DNA of 64,000 nucleotides, taken from NCBI GenBank assembly GCA_022827185.1, contig JAJDTM010000049.1:27558-91557 (forward strand), in the 5' to 3' direction. A program made the translations under genes and the position numbers. This document shows, piece after piece, positions 8,558-16,832 of the stretch. The notes under the pieces were generated by a model that was not told the origin of the DNA, did no database searches, and saw only the letters and a program-made list of their open reading frames with translations. Numbering within the stretch: the first letter of the stretch is position 1; every line of letters starts with the position of its first letter. Origin of the DNA: Candidatus Poribacteria bacterium (GTDB lineage Bacteria > Poribacteria > WGA-4E > WGA-3G).

Positions 8558-9346
8558 CATACCGTCGTCGCTAAACCTAAAGCAGATGTCATCCCTGCGG
8601 GGAAAAACGCTGTTTTGGGAATCGGTTCGACTGCAGTTGCAGTCCACAGGACCTTTTTTATGACTGTTCATGTTCAGACAGATTCGCCACAACGACCGTT
8701 CACTTTTATCTCTTTCGGGCGCGCAAGGGAATTTCCAGTCGTCTTCGTCCCTGAGAACATATATGTGGAAAGTACCGGGACATCGCAACCCAAGAAAACC
8801 GCCGGACTTAAAAACCCTCGTGAAACGGCTCTAATGATTCAGAATATTAAGAGTTCACAGGAGTGGATTCAACCCCTCCTCCTTAGTGATAATGTCGTCT
8901 ATCCGTGGCGCACTGCTGATATTGAGTTGAATTTTGAAACCGAGCAGATGCCCAAAGGAAATTTTAACGAGAAACTCACAGTTGAATATATTGACCACAA
9001 AGGCGAAATAAGAACGATCACGCTGCCCATATCCGGAGACGGAAATCAAGCTTACACACTCACACCTAACCGATTCTTTTTCGGACGCATTAATTCTAAC
9101 CAAAAAAACACGAAGGTATTAGTGCTTAAAAACTTAACGGGTACCGAACTCCAGATTGAGAAAGCCGAAACAGATGTCGGAACAATTACGGTAAAACCGC
9201 AAGAGAACAGTAACAACCATCAATTGACATTAACGTTGCCATCCGTTTTAACAAAGGGTGTTCTGAAAAGCGAAGTTCGACTCCAGACGAGTCATCCAAA
9301 GATGCATCTTATCAAGATTCCGGTTTTTGCTTTCGTCGCAAAGTAA
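8558..9346 (+). CDS. DUF1573-like continuation after the in-frame TGA
   Basis: Same frame as the previous feature. It resumes with HTVVAKPKADVIPAGKNAV, the continuation of a DUF1573 domain (conserved Cys-rich turn, then I.PG strand), and contains a second similar immunoglobulin-like unit (FFFGRINSNQKNTKVLVLKN). No good start exists after the TGA: the first candidate is a TTG at 8615 without a ribosome binding site, so independent translation is unlikely to give a folded domain. If the TGA is read through or is an assembly error, the product is a 489-residue periplasmic protein. DUF1573 domains are beta-sandwich modules of unknown function, common in exported proteins. Confidence 0.55.
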   Translation, partial: HTVVAKPKADVIPAGKNAVLGIGSTAVAVHRTFFMTVHVQTDSPQRPFTFISFGRAREFPVVFVPENIYVESTGTSQPKKTAGLKNPRETALMIQNIKSSQEWIQPLLLSDNVVYPWRTADIELNFETEQMPKGNFNEKLTVEYIDHKGEIRTITLPISGDGNQAYTLTPNRFFFGRINSNQKNTKVLVLKNLTGTELQIEKAETDVGTITVKPQENSNNHQLTLTLPSVLTKGVLKSEVRLQTSHPKMHLIKIPVFAFVAK

Positions 9347-9393
9347 AGGTATTTCGCGCCTGAACACACTAAAAACAGAGAAGGAGCTATCCG

Positions 9394-11040
9394 ATGAAAT
9401 ACCTCAGAGGTACATTTCTAATAATTCTCATTGGCATTTTAACTCCAATTATACTATTCGCGGCACCTCACGAACCGTCTCCTGCTGGTGGTGGTTGGCT
9501 TGAATTGAACCCTAAATTGGGGCAAGTCCAAACGGATGCACCTTGGTTCCCCGAACTCACCGGCGAACTCACGATTGAAGCATGGGTCTATGTCGATGAG
9601 TCGCTACCGAACCTGAACGTCTTTTCACTTGTCGGACAAACAGACCGATTCAACTGTTTTATATTTGGATTGCCTGTAGACGAAGATGAAGATAATGTCA
9701 TGGACACGCAAATCGGTATCTCGTCACAGGGGACGACTGACGATTCAATGGTAACAACAGGAACACTACCGATTCGTCAATGGGTACATTACGTGGCGAC
9801 TATTGACCGGGGTGCGGCTATTGGCAGCGATGGATACATCGCTGGCGGGAGTGAAAAGAGCGAACTCGCTGTGCCGAATGATAATCATCTTTTGGTCGGC
9901 GGACTGCCGACGTTGTCGGCAATTCCACCTATACCAGGCGTAAAAGAGCGATTTGCGTCAGGGGTCTATATTGACGAACTCAGAATTAGCAACGTCGTCC
10001 GTTATAAAGGCAACTACGACGTGCCAACAAGAGCCTTCACCGTAGATACGAATACCATTGGACTCTATCATTTCGATGAAGAGTCAGACCCACGTTATGC
10101 AGATAGCTCGAGTTCTCAGATTCCCTTAATCCGCCGTGAGATAGCTCCTGAGATTCTTGCAAAGAGTGAAGAAAAGACAGAAAGCCCACTGTCAAAAGAG
10201 GAAGAGGAATTATTGCAACTCATCCGCCAAGGGATCGTCCATTACGATAGCCTGCTTGAAAGCGGACGCGCTGATTTTCTCCGGCGGGTTACCAGCGTTG
10301 AATTCCCGGGTTTATACCCTGGGATGCGACGCATGTCCAGTGGTACCTGGGAAGGTACGATCGAGTTTTCCGGACGCAAAGTCAGAGGCATTGTGACAAA
10401 AGATACTATTCATTACGACATCGACAGGGACTTCCCTATCAAGGGAACAGAGCAATTCGCTTATGATGGTGAAACGTTTGAAACACTCCGAGAAAAAAGT
10501 CGCCGTCTCTTGTTAGAGCGGAGAAGCGATATAGTATACGATGCGTCCAATGACCCACGCGCTTGGGGGTGGACTTTCGGCGATGCGAAAACCCCTTTTG
10601 TGATGGTTATTGATAGCCTTGATGTCCAACAAATTGAGGAAGTGCGTTTCAACGATAGTGATGTCTATCATCTCAAAGGAAATTTGTTAGGTGTAGCAAT
10701 GGAATTGTGGTTGAACCCGAAGAAAAGTTACCGTCCCGAACGCTATGTATTTTCCAAACCTTCAGTAAACGACCTTAAACATATTACTACGACAGATATC
10801 AAGTTCAAAGAAGTCGCACCTGACCTCTGGTTTCCTGAATCTGCCAGGCATGTTGAGACCGCTATTGATTTAAAAACCGATACAAAAACTGATGTCGCGA
10901 CCACAACGATACAATTCACAAACATTCGGATTAACGAACCTATTCCTGACGCTCGTTTCTCTATTGAACCGCCGCCTGGAGCAAGCGTGTTCGACATGCG
11001 TACCCGGGAAAGTTTTGAGATTCCAAAAGAAAACAAATGA
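9394..11040 (+). CDS. Exported LamG-domain protein, first of a tandem pair
   Basis: 548 residues. Signal peptide at 1-25 (ILFAAP). Residues about 30-225 form a LamG/concanavalin-like domain: LTIEAWVYVDE, QWVHYVATIDRG, YIDELRISNVVRY and IGLYHFDE are its usual strands. Residues about 260-545 are a second domain, beginning LLQLIRQGIVHYDSLL, with strands such as GTWEGTIEFSGRKVRG and ELWLNPKKSYRPERY, which look like an outer-membrane lipoprotein-sorting (LolA-like) or similar beta half-barrel; this second call is tentative. GGAG lies 8-10 bases before ATG 9394. The next gene is a close paralogue 16 bases downstream. Confidence 0.75.
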   Translation: MKYLRGTFLIILIGILTPIILFAAPHEPSPAGGGWLELNPKLGQVQTDAPWFPELTGELTIEAWVYVDESLPNLNVFSLVGQTDRFNCFIFGLPVDEDEDNVMDTQIGISSQGTTDDSMVTTGTLPIRQWVHYVATIDRGAAIGSDGYIAGGSEKSELAVPNDNHLLVGGLPTLSAIPPIPGVKERFASGVYIDELRISNVVRYKGNYDVPTRAFTVDTNTIGLYHFDEESDPRYADSSSSQIPLIRREIAPEILAKSEEKTESPLSKEEEELLQLIRQGIVHYDSLLESGRADFLRRVTSVEFPGLYPGMRRMSSGTWEGTIEFSGRKVRGIVTKDTIHYDIDRDFPIKGTEQFAYDGETFETLREKSRRLLLERRSDIVYDASNDPRAWGWTFGDAKTPFVMVIDSLDVQQIEEVRFNDSDVYHLKGNLLGVAMELWLNPKKSYRPERYVFSKPSVNDLKHITTTDIKFKEVAPDLWFPESARHVETAIDLKTDTKTDVATTTIQFTNIRINEPIPDARFSIEPPPGASVFDMRTRESFEIPKENK

Positions 11041-11056
11041 TGTAAGGAGTTACCCC

Positions 11057-12685
11057 ATGCAATATCTCAAAGACACATTCCTAATCATTCTAATCGGCAT
11101 TTTAATGACTCCTATTATGCTATTCGCAATACCTCACGAACCCTCGCCTGCAGGTGGCGATTGGCTTGAGTTGAATCCCAAACTTGGACAAGTCCAGACC
11201 GAAGCACCTTGGTTGCCCGAGCTTACCGAGCCTCTCACGATTGAAGCGTGGATCTACGTAGACGAGACGTTACCCAAGCAAGTCACCTTTTCTCTCGTCG
11301 GTCAAACAGACCGATTCAGCTGCTTCATGACTGGAGTGCCTGCAGACGAAAATAGAGATAATGTGATGGATACTCGGCTCGGTATCCTTTCCAATGGGAC
11401 TAAAGACCCTTCAATGGTGACGGACACAGACCATCTACCGATTCGTCAGTGGGTGCATTATGTCGCGACAATCGACCGTGGTGCTGCTATCGGCAGCGAT
11501 GGTCTTATTTTAGGAGGCGGAGGTGATGGAAGCGAACTGCCAGTGCCAAATGAGAATCGTCTTGTGCTTGGCGGCGTTCCAACTTTGACGAAACTGCCAG
11601 CACCCTTGGGGGACAAAATGCGTTTCGCTTCAGGGGTCTATATCGACGAGTTGCGAATCAGCAGCGTCGTCCGTTACAAAGGCAACTACGATGTGCCGAC
11701 AAAGGCATTCACCGCAGATACCGATACTATAGGACTCTATCATTTCGATGAAGTGTCAAAGCAACGCTATGAAGATAGCTCAAATTCCCAGATTCCCTTA
11801 ATCCGCAGTGAGATAGCTCCTGAGATTCTTGCGAAGATTGAGGCAGCGACAGCCTCGCCTGTGCTGCCAAAAAGTGAAGAAGAGCTGCTCCAGCTGATCC
11901 GCGAAGGGATTGCCTATTACGATAGCCTGCTTAAAAGCGGACGCGTCGATTTTCTTCGAGAAACTACCAGTGTCGCCTCTACTGTGATTCCTCCTGAACT
12001 CGGACGTTCCCCAAGTGGTACCTGGAAGGGAACTTTCGAGTTTTCGGGACACAAAATAAGGGGCATTGTGACGCAAGATATTATTCAGTACGAGCCTGAT
12101 CGGAACATTCCAATTAAAGGCACAGAGCAGTACGCGTATGATGGCGAAACATTTGAAACACTCCGAAATACATCTCACCATACTTTGTTGGAACGAAGAA
12201 GCGACGTCGTCCATGGTTCATTTGATGATCCACGCTTCTGGGGATGGAATCTCAGCGGTGGGGATGAGTCTCTTGTAATGGTTATTGATGGACTTGAGAT
12301 CGAAAGTATTAAAGAGGTGCGTTTCAATGATAGCGAAGTCTATCATATCAAAGGAGATATGTTTGGTGGTACTATAGAATTGTGGCTGAATCCTAAAAAG
12401 AGTTACCGACCCGAACGCTTTAGGGTTTCTAATCTTATGCTTTCGATGACAAAGGATTTCAAGTTCAATGAGGTCGCACCCGACCTCTGGTTTCCGGAAT
12501 CCGCCAAGTGGATTGACACCGTTGCGAAAATCAATATTAGAACCACAACCGTGCAATTCACAAATATTCGGATTAACGAACCTATCCCTGAATCCCGGTT
12601 TTCCATTGAACCACCGCCTGGCACAACAGTGTTCGACATGCGAACCCGAGAAAGTTTTAAGGTTCCCGAGGAAAACAACAAATGA
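11057..12685 (+). CDS. Exported LamG-domain protein, second of a tandem pair
   Basis: 542 residues from ATG 11057, with AAGGAG about 8 bases upstream; the open frame extends back inside the previous gene but has no ribosome site there. The protein is colinear with the preceding one from the signal peptide (LIILIGIL) through the LamG domain (LTIEAWIYVDE, QWVHYVATIDRG) to the C-terminal domain (ELWLNPKKSYRPERF) and the tail FDMRTRESF, so the two arose by tandem duplication. Sequence differences are spread throughout and the frame is clean, so both copies appear to be under selection. The stop overlaps the next ATG by 4 bases. Confidence 0.75.
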   Translation: MQYLKDTFLIILIGILMTPIMLFAIPHEPSPAGGDWLELNPKLGQVQTEAPWLPELTEPLTIEAWIYVDETLPKQVTFSLVGQTDRFSCFMTGVPADENRDNVMDTRLGILSNGTKDPSMVTDTDHLPIRQWVHYVATIDRGAAIGSDGLILGGGGDGSELPVPNENRLVLGGVPTLTKLPAPLGDKMRFASGVYIDELRISSVVRYKGNYDVPTKAFTADTDTIGLYHFDEVSKQRYEDSSNSQIPLIRSEIAPEILAKIEAATASPVLPKSEEELLQLIREGIAYYDSLLKSGRVDFLRETTSVASTVIPPELGRSPSGTWKGTFEFSGHKIRGIVTQDIIQYEPDRNIPIKGTEQYAYDGETFETLRNTSHHTLLERRSDVVHGSFDDPRFWGWNLSGGDESLVMVIDGLEIESIKEVRFNDSEVYHIKGDMFGGTIELWLNPKKSYRPERFRVSNLMLSMTKDFKFNEVAPDLWFPESAKWIDTVAKINIRTTTVQFTNIRINEPIPESRFSIEPPPGTTVFDMRTRESFKVPEENNK

Positions 12686-13800
12686 TGTCTTGCAAACGCA
12701 TCGTTAAAACATCGTCCATAAACCACGCATTTTACTGCGCTTTGCTGAGTGCAGCACTTCTTTTCATAGGACAACCAACCGTAGCACAGTTACCAATAAC
12801 CGAACCACACCCACTTTCTAACGAAGCCGCGCAACTGTTGAAGCACATCAAAACGAAAGCAGCCGAATATGACGCGCAATTCAAAAGCGGTGAGGTCGAA
12901 TTCTCGATCACGCTACATCAAGAAATTCCGCAAGGAACGGACATCTTTGAAGACCTTTTAGGATGGTTTCAGAATATCCTGATGCGAACGCCGAAGGAAG
13001 AAAAAGTTCCATCGTATGAAGAGAAGGGGGTTTGGGACATCATCTACCGATTTGATGGCGAACGCGAATTTTACGATGTTAAAGCACGGAAGAAGATGGA
13101 ACTCAACGGAAGACCGCTCCGAGATTGGCAAGAGACGCACTATCAATATCTGATAGACGGCAAAACGCTGCGGATGCGCGAACGGACCGGTAGTGGATGG
13201 AAACGGCACCCACGACAAGCAACGGCATCGCAGCTTTTTGAAGACAAGTTTAATCCCCGTTGGTGGGGCCGGCTCCCACACGGACTCACCTTTCGGAGTT
13301 TGATTCGCAAACACGATCCCGTTGATGTTAAAACCGTTGAAACCGACGGCACGCGATACCACTACCTCAGACTGTACAGAAAAGCACAACAAGGATCTGA
13401 CAAAGCTTGGACGCACGAAATCTGGATACATCCGCAGAAGGATTACCACACCACTCGTGTGATACAATACGGACGACTGGCTACAGAAATTGACCCACAA
13501 GGCACGCTGAAAGAAGCATTTTTCCTGACCCGTAAGACCTATCAACTGACACAATATGAACCGGGAATCTGGTTTCCGAAAACGGTTACCCAAGAACACT
13601 TTAACGGAGGTCTTATGGAAGAAATCCTCCCAGACACCCCAGAATCTGAACACCCTATGATTATGAGTGAAGCCCTCATTCCGCAGTCGTTCCGAGAAGA
13701 GAAACTTACATGGCCCTGGATGAAGATAACCATGCAAGTACAACGCGCCACCTTCAATATCCTGATTGCGGAAGAAGACCTGCGTTTTTCAGACGAATAG
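12682..13800 (+). CDS. Exported protein related to the C-terminal domain of the LamG pair
   Basis: 372 residues, starting at the ATGATG that overlaps the previous stop, so translation is coupled. N-terminal hydrophobic segment at about 14-35 (LLSAALLFIG) ending in a plausible signal cleavage near VAQ. The mature part begins with a helix, AAQLLKHIKTKAAEYDAQFK, matching the helix that opens the second domain of the two preceding LamG proteins, and continues with the same kind of strands (GVWDIIYRFDGEREFYDV, WTHEIWIHPQKDYHTTRV, PGIWFPKTV). It therefore looks like that domain without the LamG part. Function unknown; periplasmic or envelope location inferred. Confidence 0.65.
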   Translation: MMSCKRIVKTSSINHAFYCALLSAALLFIGQPTVAQLPITEPHPLSNEAAQLLKHIKTKAAEYDAQFKSGEVEFSITLHQEIPQGTDIFEDLLGWFQNILMRTPKEEKVPSYEEKGVWDIIYRFDGEREFYDVKARKKMELNGRPLRDWQETHYQYLIDGKTLRMRERTGSGWKRHPRQATASQLFEDKFNPRWWGRLPHGLTFRSLIRKHDPVDVKTVETDGTRYHYLRLYRKAQQGSDKAWTHEIWIHPQKDYHTTRVIQYGRLATEIDPQGTLKEAFFLTRKTYQLTQYEPGIWFPKTVTQEHFNGGLMEEILPDTPESEHPMIMSEALIPQSFREEKLTWPWMKITMQVQRATFNILIAEEDLRFSDE

Positions 13801-13820
13801 AACTTACGCATTTGCTCTTA

Positions 13821-13988
13821 AAGTCCCCCTGATAAGGGGGATTTTGCTGGGGGTATTTGCTTGGGTATTTCTGCGGATTTCCCCTAAGGGTTTCCTCAGA
13901 GCCATTCAATTGTCCCATAATCTCTTAAAGTCCCCCTGATAAGGGGGATTTAGGGGGTTTCTTCAGAGCCATTCAATTGTCCCATAAT
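13821..13988. repeat. Two copies of CCCCCTGATAAGGGGG hairpin repeat in a direct duplication
   Basis: The 449-base gap 13801-14249 contains no gene I can support. Two hairpins of the form CCCCC-TGATAA-GGGGG occur at 13825-13840 and 13932-13947, each followed by a T-rich stretch, so either could end transcription of the upstream operon. A flanking sequence, cagagccattcaattgtc, is present twice (from about 13894 and 13963), so part of the region is directly duplicated. The first copy is followed by a tttgcttgggtatttct motif that recurs near 29517 and 47927. Relatives of the hairpin occur at 22720, 31108, 38823, 44946, 54612 and 54651. Confidence 0.65.
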
Positions 13989-14249
13989 TTCGATTTTGCA
14001 CGTAAAACTCTTCCATATAGGATTCTCACTAAGACATTTTTATTCCAGAATATCCTTAAACTATTTATGAGATACTCTATGGCAAAATTTCCTACCGGTG
14101 AAGTGAAAATTAAACGCATCGCAAAAAATTTGACAAACCTAAATTTATATGGTAGTATATCAATATTCATATTCAGAAAAGCGTCGCCTCCAAGTCCCTT
14201 AATGTAACACAAAGCGCAGATTTCCTTTCTCGACGACGATAGGAACACC

Positions 14250-16832
14250 ATGAAAAAACCTACCTCTAAGCAGTGGCGGTTCAGAGATTCAGATATTGAC
14301 GGTAGTTTGGCATTAGCCGCTGAGGTGGGTGTCTCTCCTTTTGCTGCACAACTGCTGATTAATCGAGGGATAAAAACTGCTACCGAAGCAAAAGCCTACC
14401 TTTCCCCAACTTTTGATGAACTCCACTCCCCGTTTGAATTAGCCGATATGGACAAAGCTGTAGAACGGATACACACGGCGATCTCGCGCGGCGAGAAAAT
14501 CTGTGTTTATGGCGATTATGATATCGATGGCACCACCGCAACTGCGCTACTGATCCACACATTCCGCCAGATGGATGTGCACACTGACTACTATATCCCG
14601 AATCGATTTGATGAAGGCTACGGACTCAGTGAAGATACCATCAAAAAGATCAGCGAAGAAAGCGATGCAAAATTGCTAATTACCGTGGACTGTGGAATCA
14701 ACTCGGTTAATGAGGTAGAATTAGCCAACCAACTCGGCATAGATGTCATTATCACCGACCACCACCAGCCAGAGGAAGAACAACCGCCAGCGTACGCATT
14801 GATTTCGCCTAAGGTGCCAGGGAATGAATACCCTTATACCGAACTCGCTGGGGTCGGTTTAGCCTTCAAATTGGCACAAGGGTTGATAGAAAACAATAGA
14901 ACCTTTCTGGAATCGCTACTTGATTTGGTAGCGTTGGGCACCGTCGGCGATATGGCGTCGTTAACGGGTGAAAATCGTATTCTGAGCCGTTTGGGATTGG
15001 CGGAACTTGACAAACGAGGACGCCCTGGAATTCATGCTTTATGCGAAGCCGCCGGACATAAAATTGATACACCGCTTGACGGATATGCAATTTCTTTTAA
15101 ATTGGGACCCCGTATCAACGCCGCCGGACGAATGGATACCGCACATAAAGTGGTTGAATTACTCACCACCGATTCTGAGGATGTCGCAACCCGGATCGCT
15201 TCTGAACTCAATCAGGCAAATCAGAAGCGGCAAGAATTGGAAAGACAAATCCAAGAGCAGGCAATGGAGATAATTGAAGACGAAACTGACGACGATACGG
15301 TGGGGATTGTTGTTGCCAGTGACAGATGGAACGAAAAGGCACAAGGGGTCGTCGGCATTGTCGCCGCACGCCTGATGCAATCCTATTACAAACCTGCCAT
15401 CGTTCTCGCAATTAACGGCGATACAGCGACGGGTTCCGGGCGTTGTATTGAAGGCATGAACCTTGCCAATAGTCTCGTCGCCTGCACTGATTTGCTCGTG
15501 AAACACGGTGGACACGCAGCGGCAGCAGGGTTAACAATCGAAACCAGAAATATTCCCAAATTCAAAGACGCTTTCGACGAATACGCTTCTGAACATCTCA
15601 CAGAGGAGGCACTCCAACCGAAGCTTGACCTTGAGTTTGAAACGCATCTTTCGCTTTTAACGTTAGACACACTAAAGGAACTTGAGCAATTTGAACCCTT
15701 TGGACAGGAAAATCCGTCGCCGCTTTTTGGCAAACGACGCGTCAAAGTTGCTGACGGCACACCCAGAACAATGGGACAGGATGGAAGCCACCTGAAAATG
15801 TTCGTCAGCGACGGTGGCGTGAGACACTGTGCCATCGCATGGAGAGCCGGCGACCAACTCGTTACTTTCAGACGTCCCAGCCTCTCACTTGACATCGCCT
15901 TCTCGCCACAGATCAACGAGTGGCAAGGCACCCAATCCGTGCAACTTATCCTTAGAGATTGGGAGATACACGCTGAAGGCAGGGACATGAACTGGAATGT
16001 TTTTCCCAGACTTGATGATGAATCCTCGGTAAAAATTGCCGATAGGCGCAATACCAAAAAAAGGGACTATCTTTTAAAGTTGCTTCAACGAGAAGAATCT
16101 TGTATAATTTATGTACAGGATAAAGAAATGTTGGACTGTTTGCTCACAAGGGTCCTACCAGAGAGCATCGAGAGGATTGCGAGGCACGATGAGACAACAT
16201 CCCCTGAAGAGGAAGCAACGTTATTGCAGCAATTAGCGCATGGCGAACTCAGGACAATCGCCTCAAGTAGCAGTTTATCAAGCCACGAAGCATTTCCTTT
16301 CATAAAGCATGTTGTCTTTTGCCATCTCACGCCGAGTCCAGACCTCTTTTTTAAGCGATGCGCACCCACTTTCGCTACCAAAGAAACCTCCTGTCTGCAT
16401 CTCATCTACGGCGATGCAGACGGAACGGAGATACAGAATTGGGTCGCCAAAAAATATCCCGAAAAAACCGAATTACAGCAATTGTACGGTGGGATACGTA
16501 AAACCATACAGTCAAATGGAGCGGAGGGATACCCTGAAACGGCAATGTTAAATGGCGCACTGGGAGCTCCCGCAACAGTTGAAACCGGACTCACTATCTT
16601 TGAAGAATTGAAGTTTATTGAGCGGTATGCGGAATCAGGACATAGGCTTGTGAAACTCCGTCCTGCTCAGAAAAGTGATTTATCTCGTTCGCCAACTTAC
16701 GTGAGAGGGCAGTGGATCAAGCAGACAAGCCCTTCTTTCATTGAGTTTCAGTTGACAGAAAACATTGAGTCTATGTGGGAGCGCGTGGAAAATGAGTGTC
16801 AAATCCCTAATAACCCAGATTCAAGCATATAA
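14250..16832 (+). CDS. recJ: Single-stranded-DNA-specific exonuclease RecJ
   Basis: 860 residues. 5'-to-3' ssDNA exonuclease of recombination and mismatch repair. The DHH-superfamily metal motifs are intact: GDYDIDG at about 88-94, DCGI at 147-150, DHH at 170-172, LGPRINAAGR near 290, and the DHHA1 signature GGHAAAAGL near 415. An OB-fold region follows (LEQFEPFGQENPSPLF). The protein is longer than the 577-residue E. coli enzyme by a C-terminal domain of about 270 residues, like the extended RecJ of Bacillus-type bacteria. ATG 14250 has GATAGGA upstream. The 3' end overlaps the start of the RelA/SpoT gene by 41 bases, suggesting an operon. Confidence 0.95.
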   Translation: MKKPTSKQWRFRDSDIDGSLALAAEVGVSPFAAQLLINRGIKTATEAKAYLSPTFDELHSPFELADMDKAVERIHTAISRGEKICVYGDYDIDGTTATALLIHTFRQMDVHTDYYIPNRFDEGYGLSEDTIKKISEESDAKLLITVDCGINSVNEVELANQLGIDVIITDHHQPEEEQPPAYALISPKVPGNEYPYTELAGVGLAFKLAQGLIENNRTFLESLLDLVALGTVGDMASLTGENRILSRLGLAELDKRGRPGIHALCEAAGHKIDTPLDGYAISFKLGPRINAAGRMDTAHKVVELLTTDSEDVATRIASELNQANQKRQELERQIQEQAMEIIEDETDDDTVGIVVASDRWNEKAQGVVGIVAARLMQSYYKPAIVLAINGDTATGSGRCIEGMNLANSLVACTDLLVKHGGHAAAAGLTIETRNIPKFKDAFDEYASEHLTEEALQPKLDLEFETHLSLLTLDTLKELEQFEPFGQENPSPLFGKRRVKVADGTPRTMGQDGSHLKMFVSDGGVRHCAIAWRAGDQLVTFRRPSLSLDIAFSPQINEWQGTQSVQLILRDWEIHAEGRDMNWNVFPRLDDESSVKIADRRNTKKRDYLLKLLQREESCIIYVQDKEMLDCLLTRVLPESIERIARHDETTSPEEEATLLQQLAHGELRTIASSSSLSSHEAFPFIKHVVFCHLTPSPDLFFKRCAPTFATKETSCLHLIYGDADGTEIQNWVAKKYPEKTELQQLYGGIRKTIQSNGAEGYPETAMLNGALGAPATVETGLTIFEELKFIERYAESGHRLVKLRPAQKSDLSRSPTYVRGQWIKQTSPSFIEFQLTENIESMWERVENECQIPNNPDSSI

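Noticed and set aside
8555..8600. Confident selenoprotein call
   Set aside because: The hairpin after the TGA lacks clear SECIS loop features and no sel genes are in the window, so it is reported only as a possibility.
13973..14251. 92-codon minus-strand and 76-codon plus-strand frames before recJ
   Set aside because: They overlap each other, run into the recJ start or repeats, and have no ribosome site or family resemblance.
15386..16057. 223-codon minus-strand frame inside recJ
   Set aside because: Antisense to a conserved gene with intact motifs; no ribosome site.
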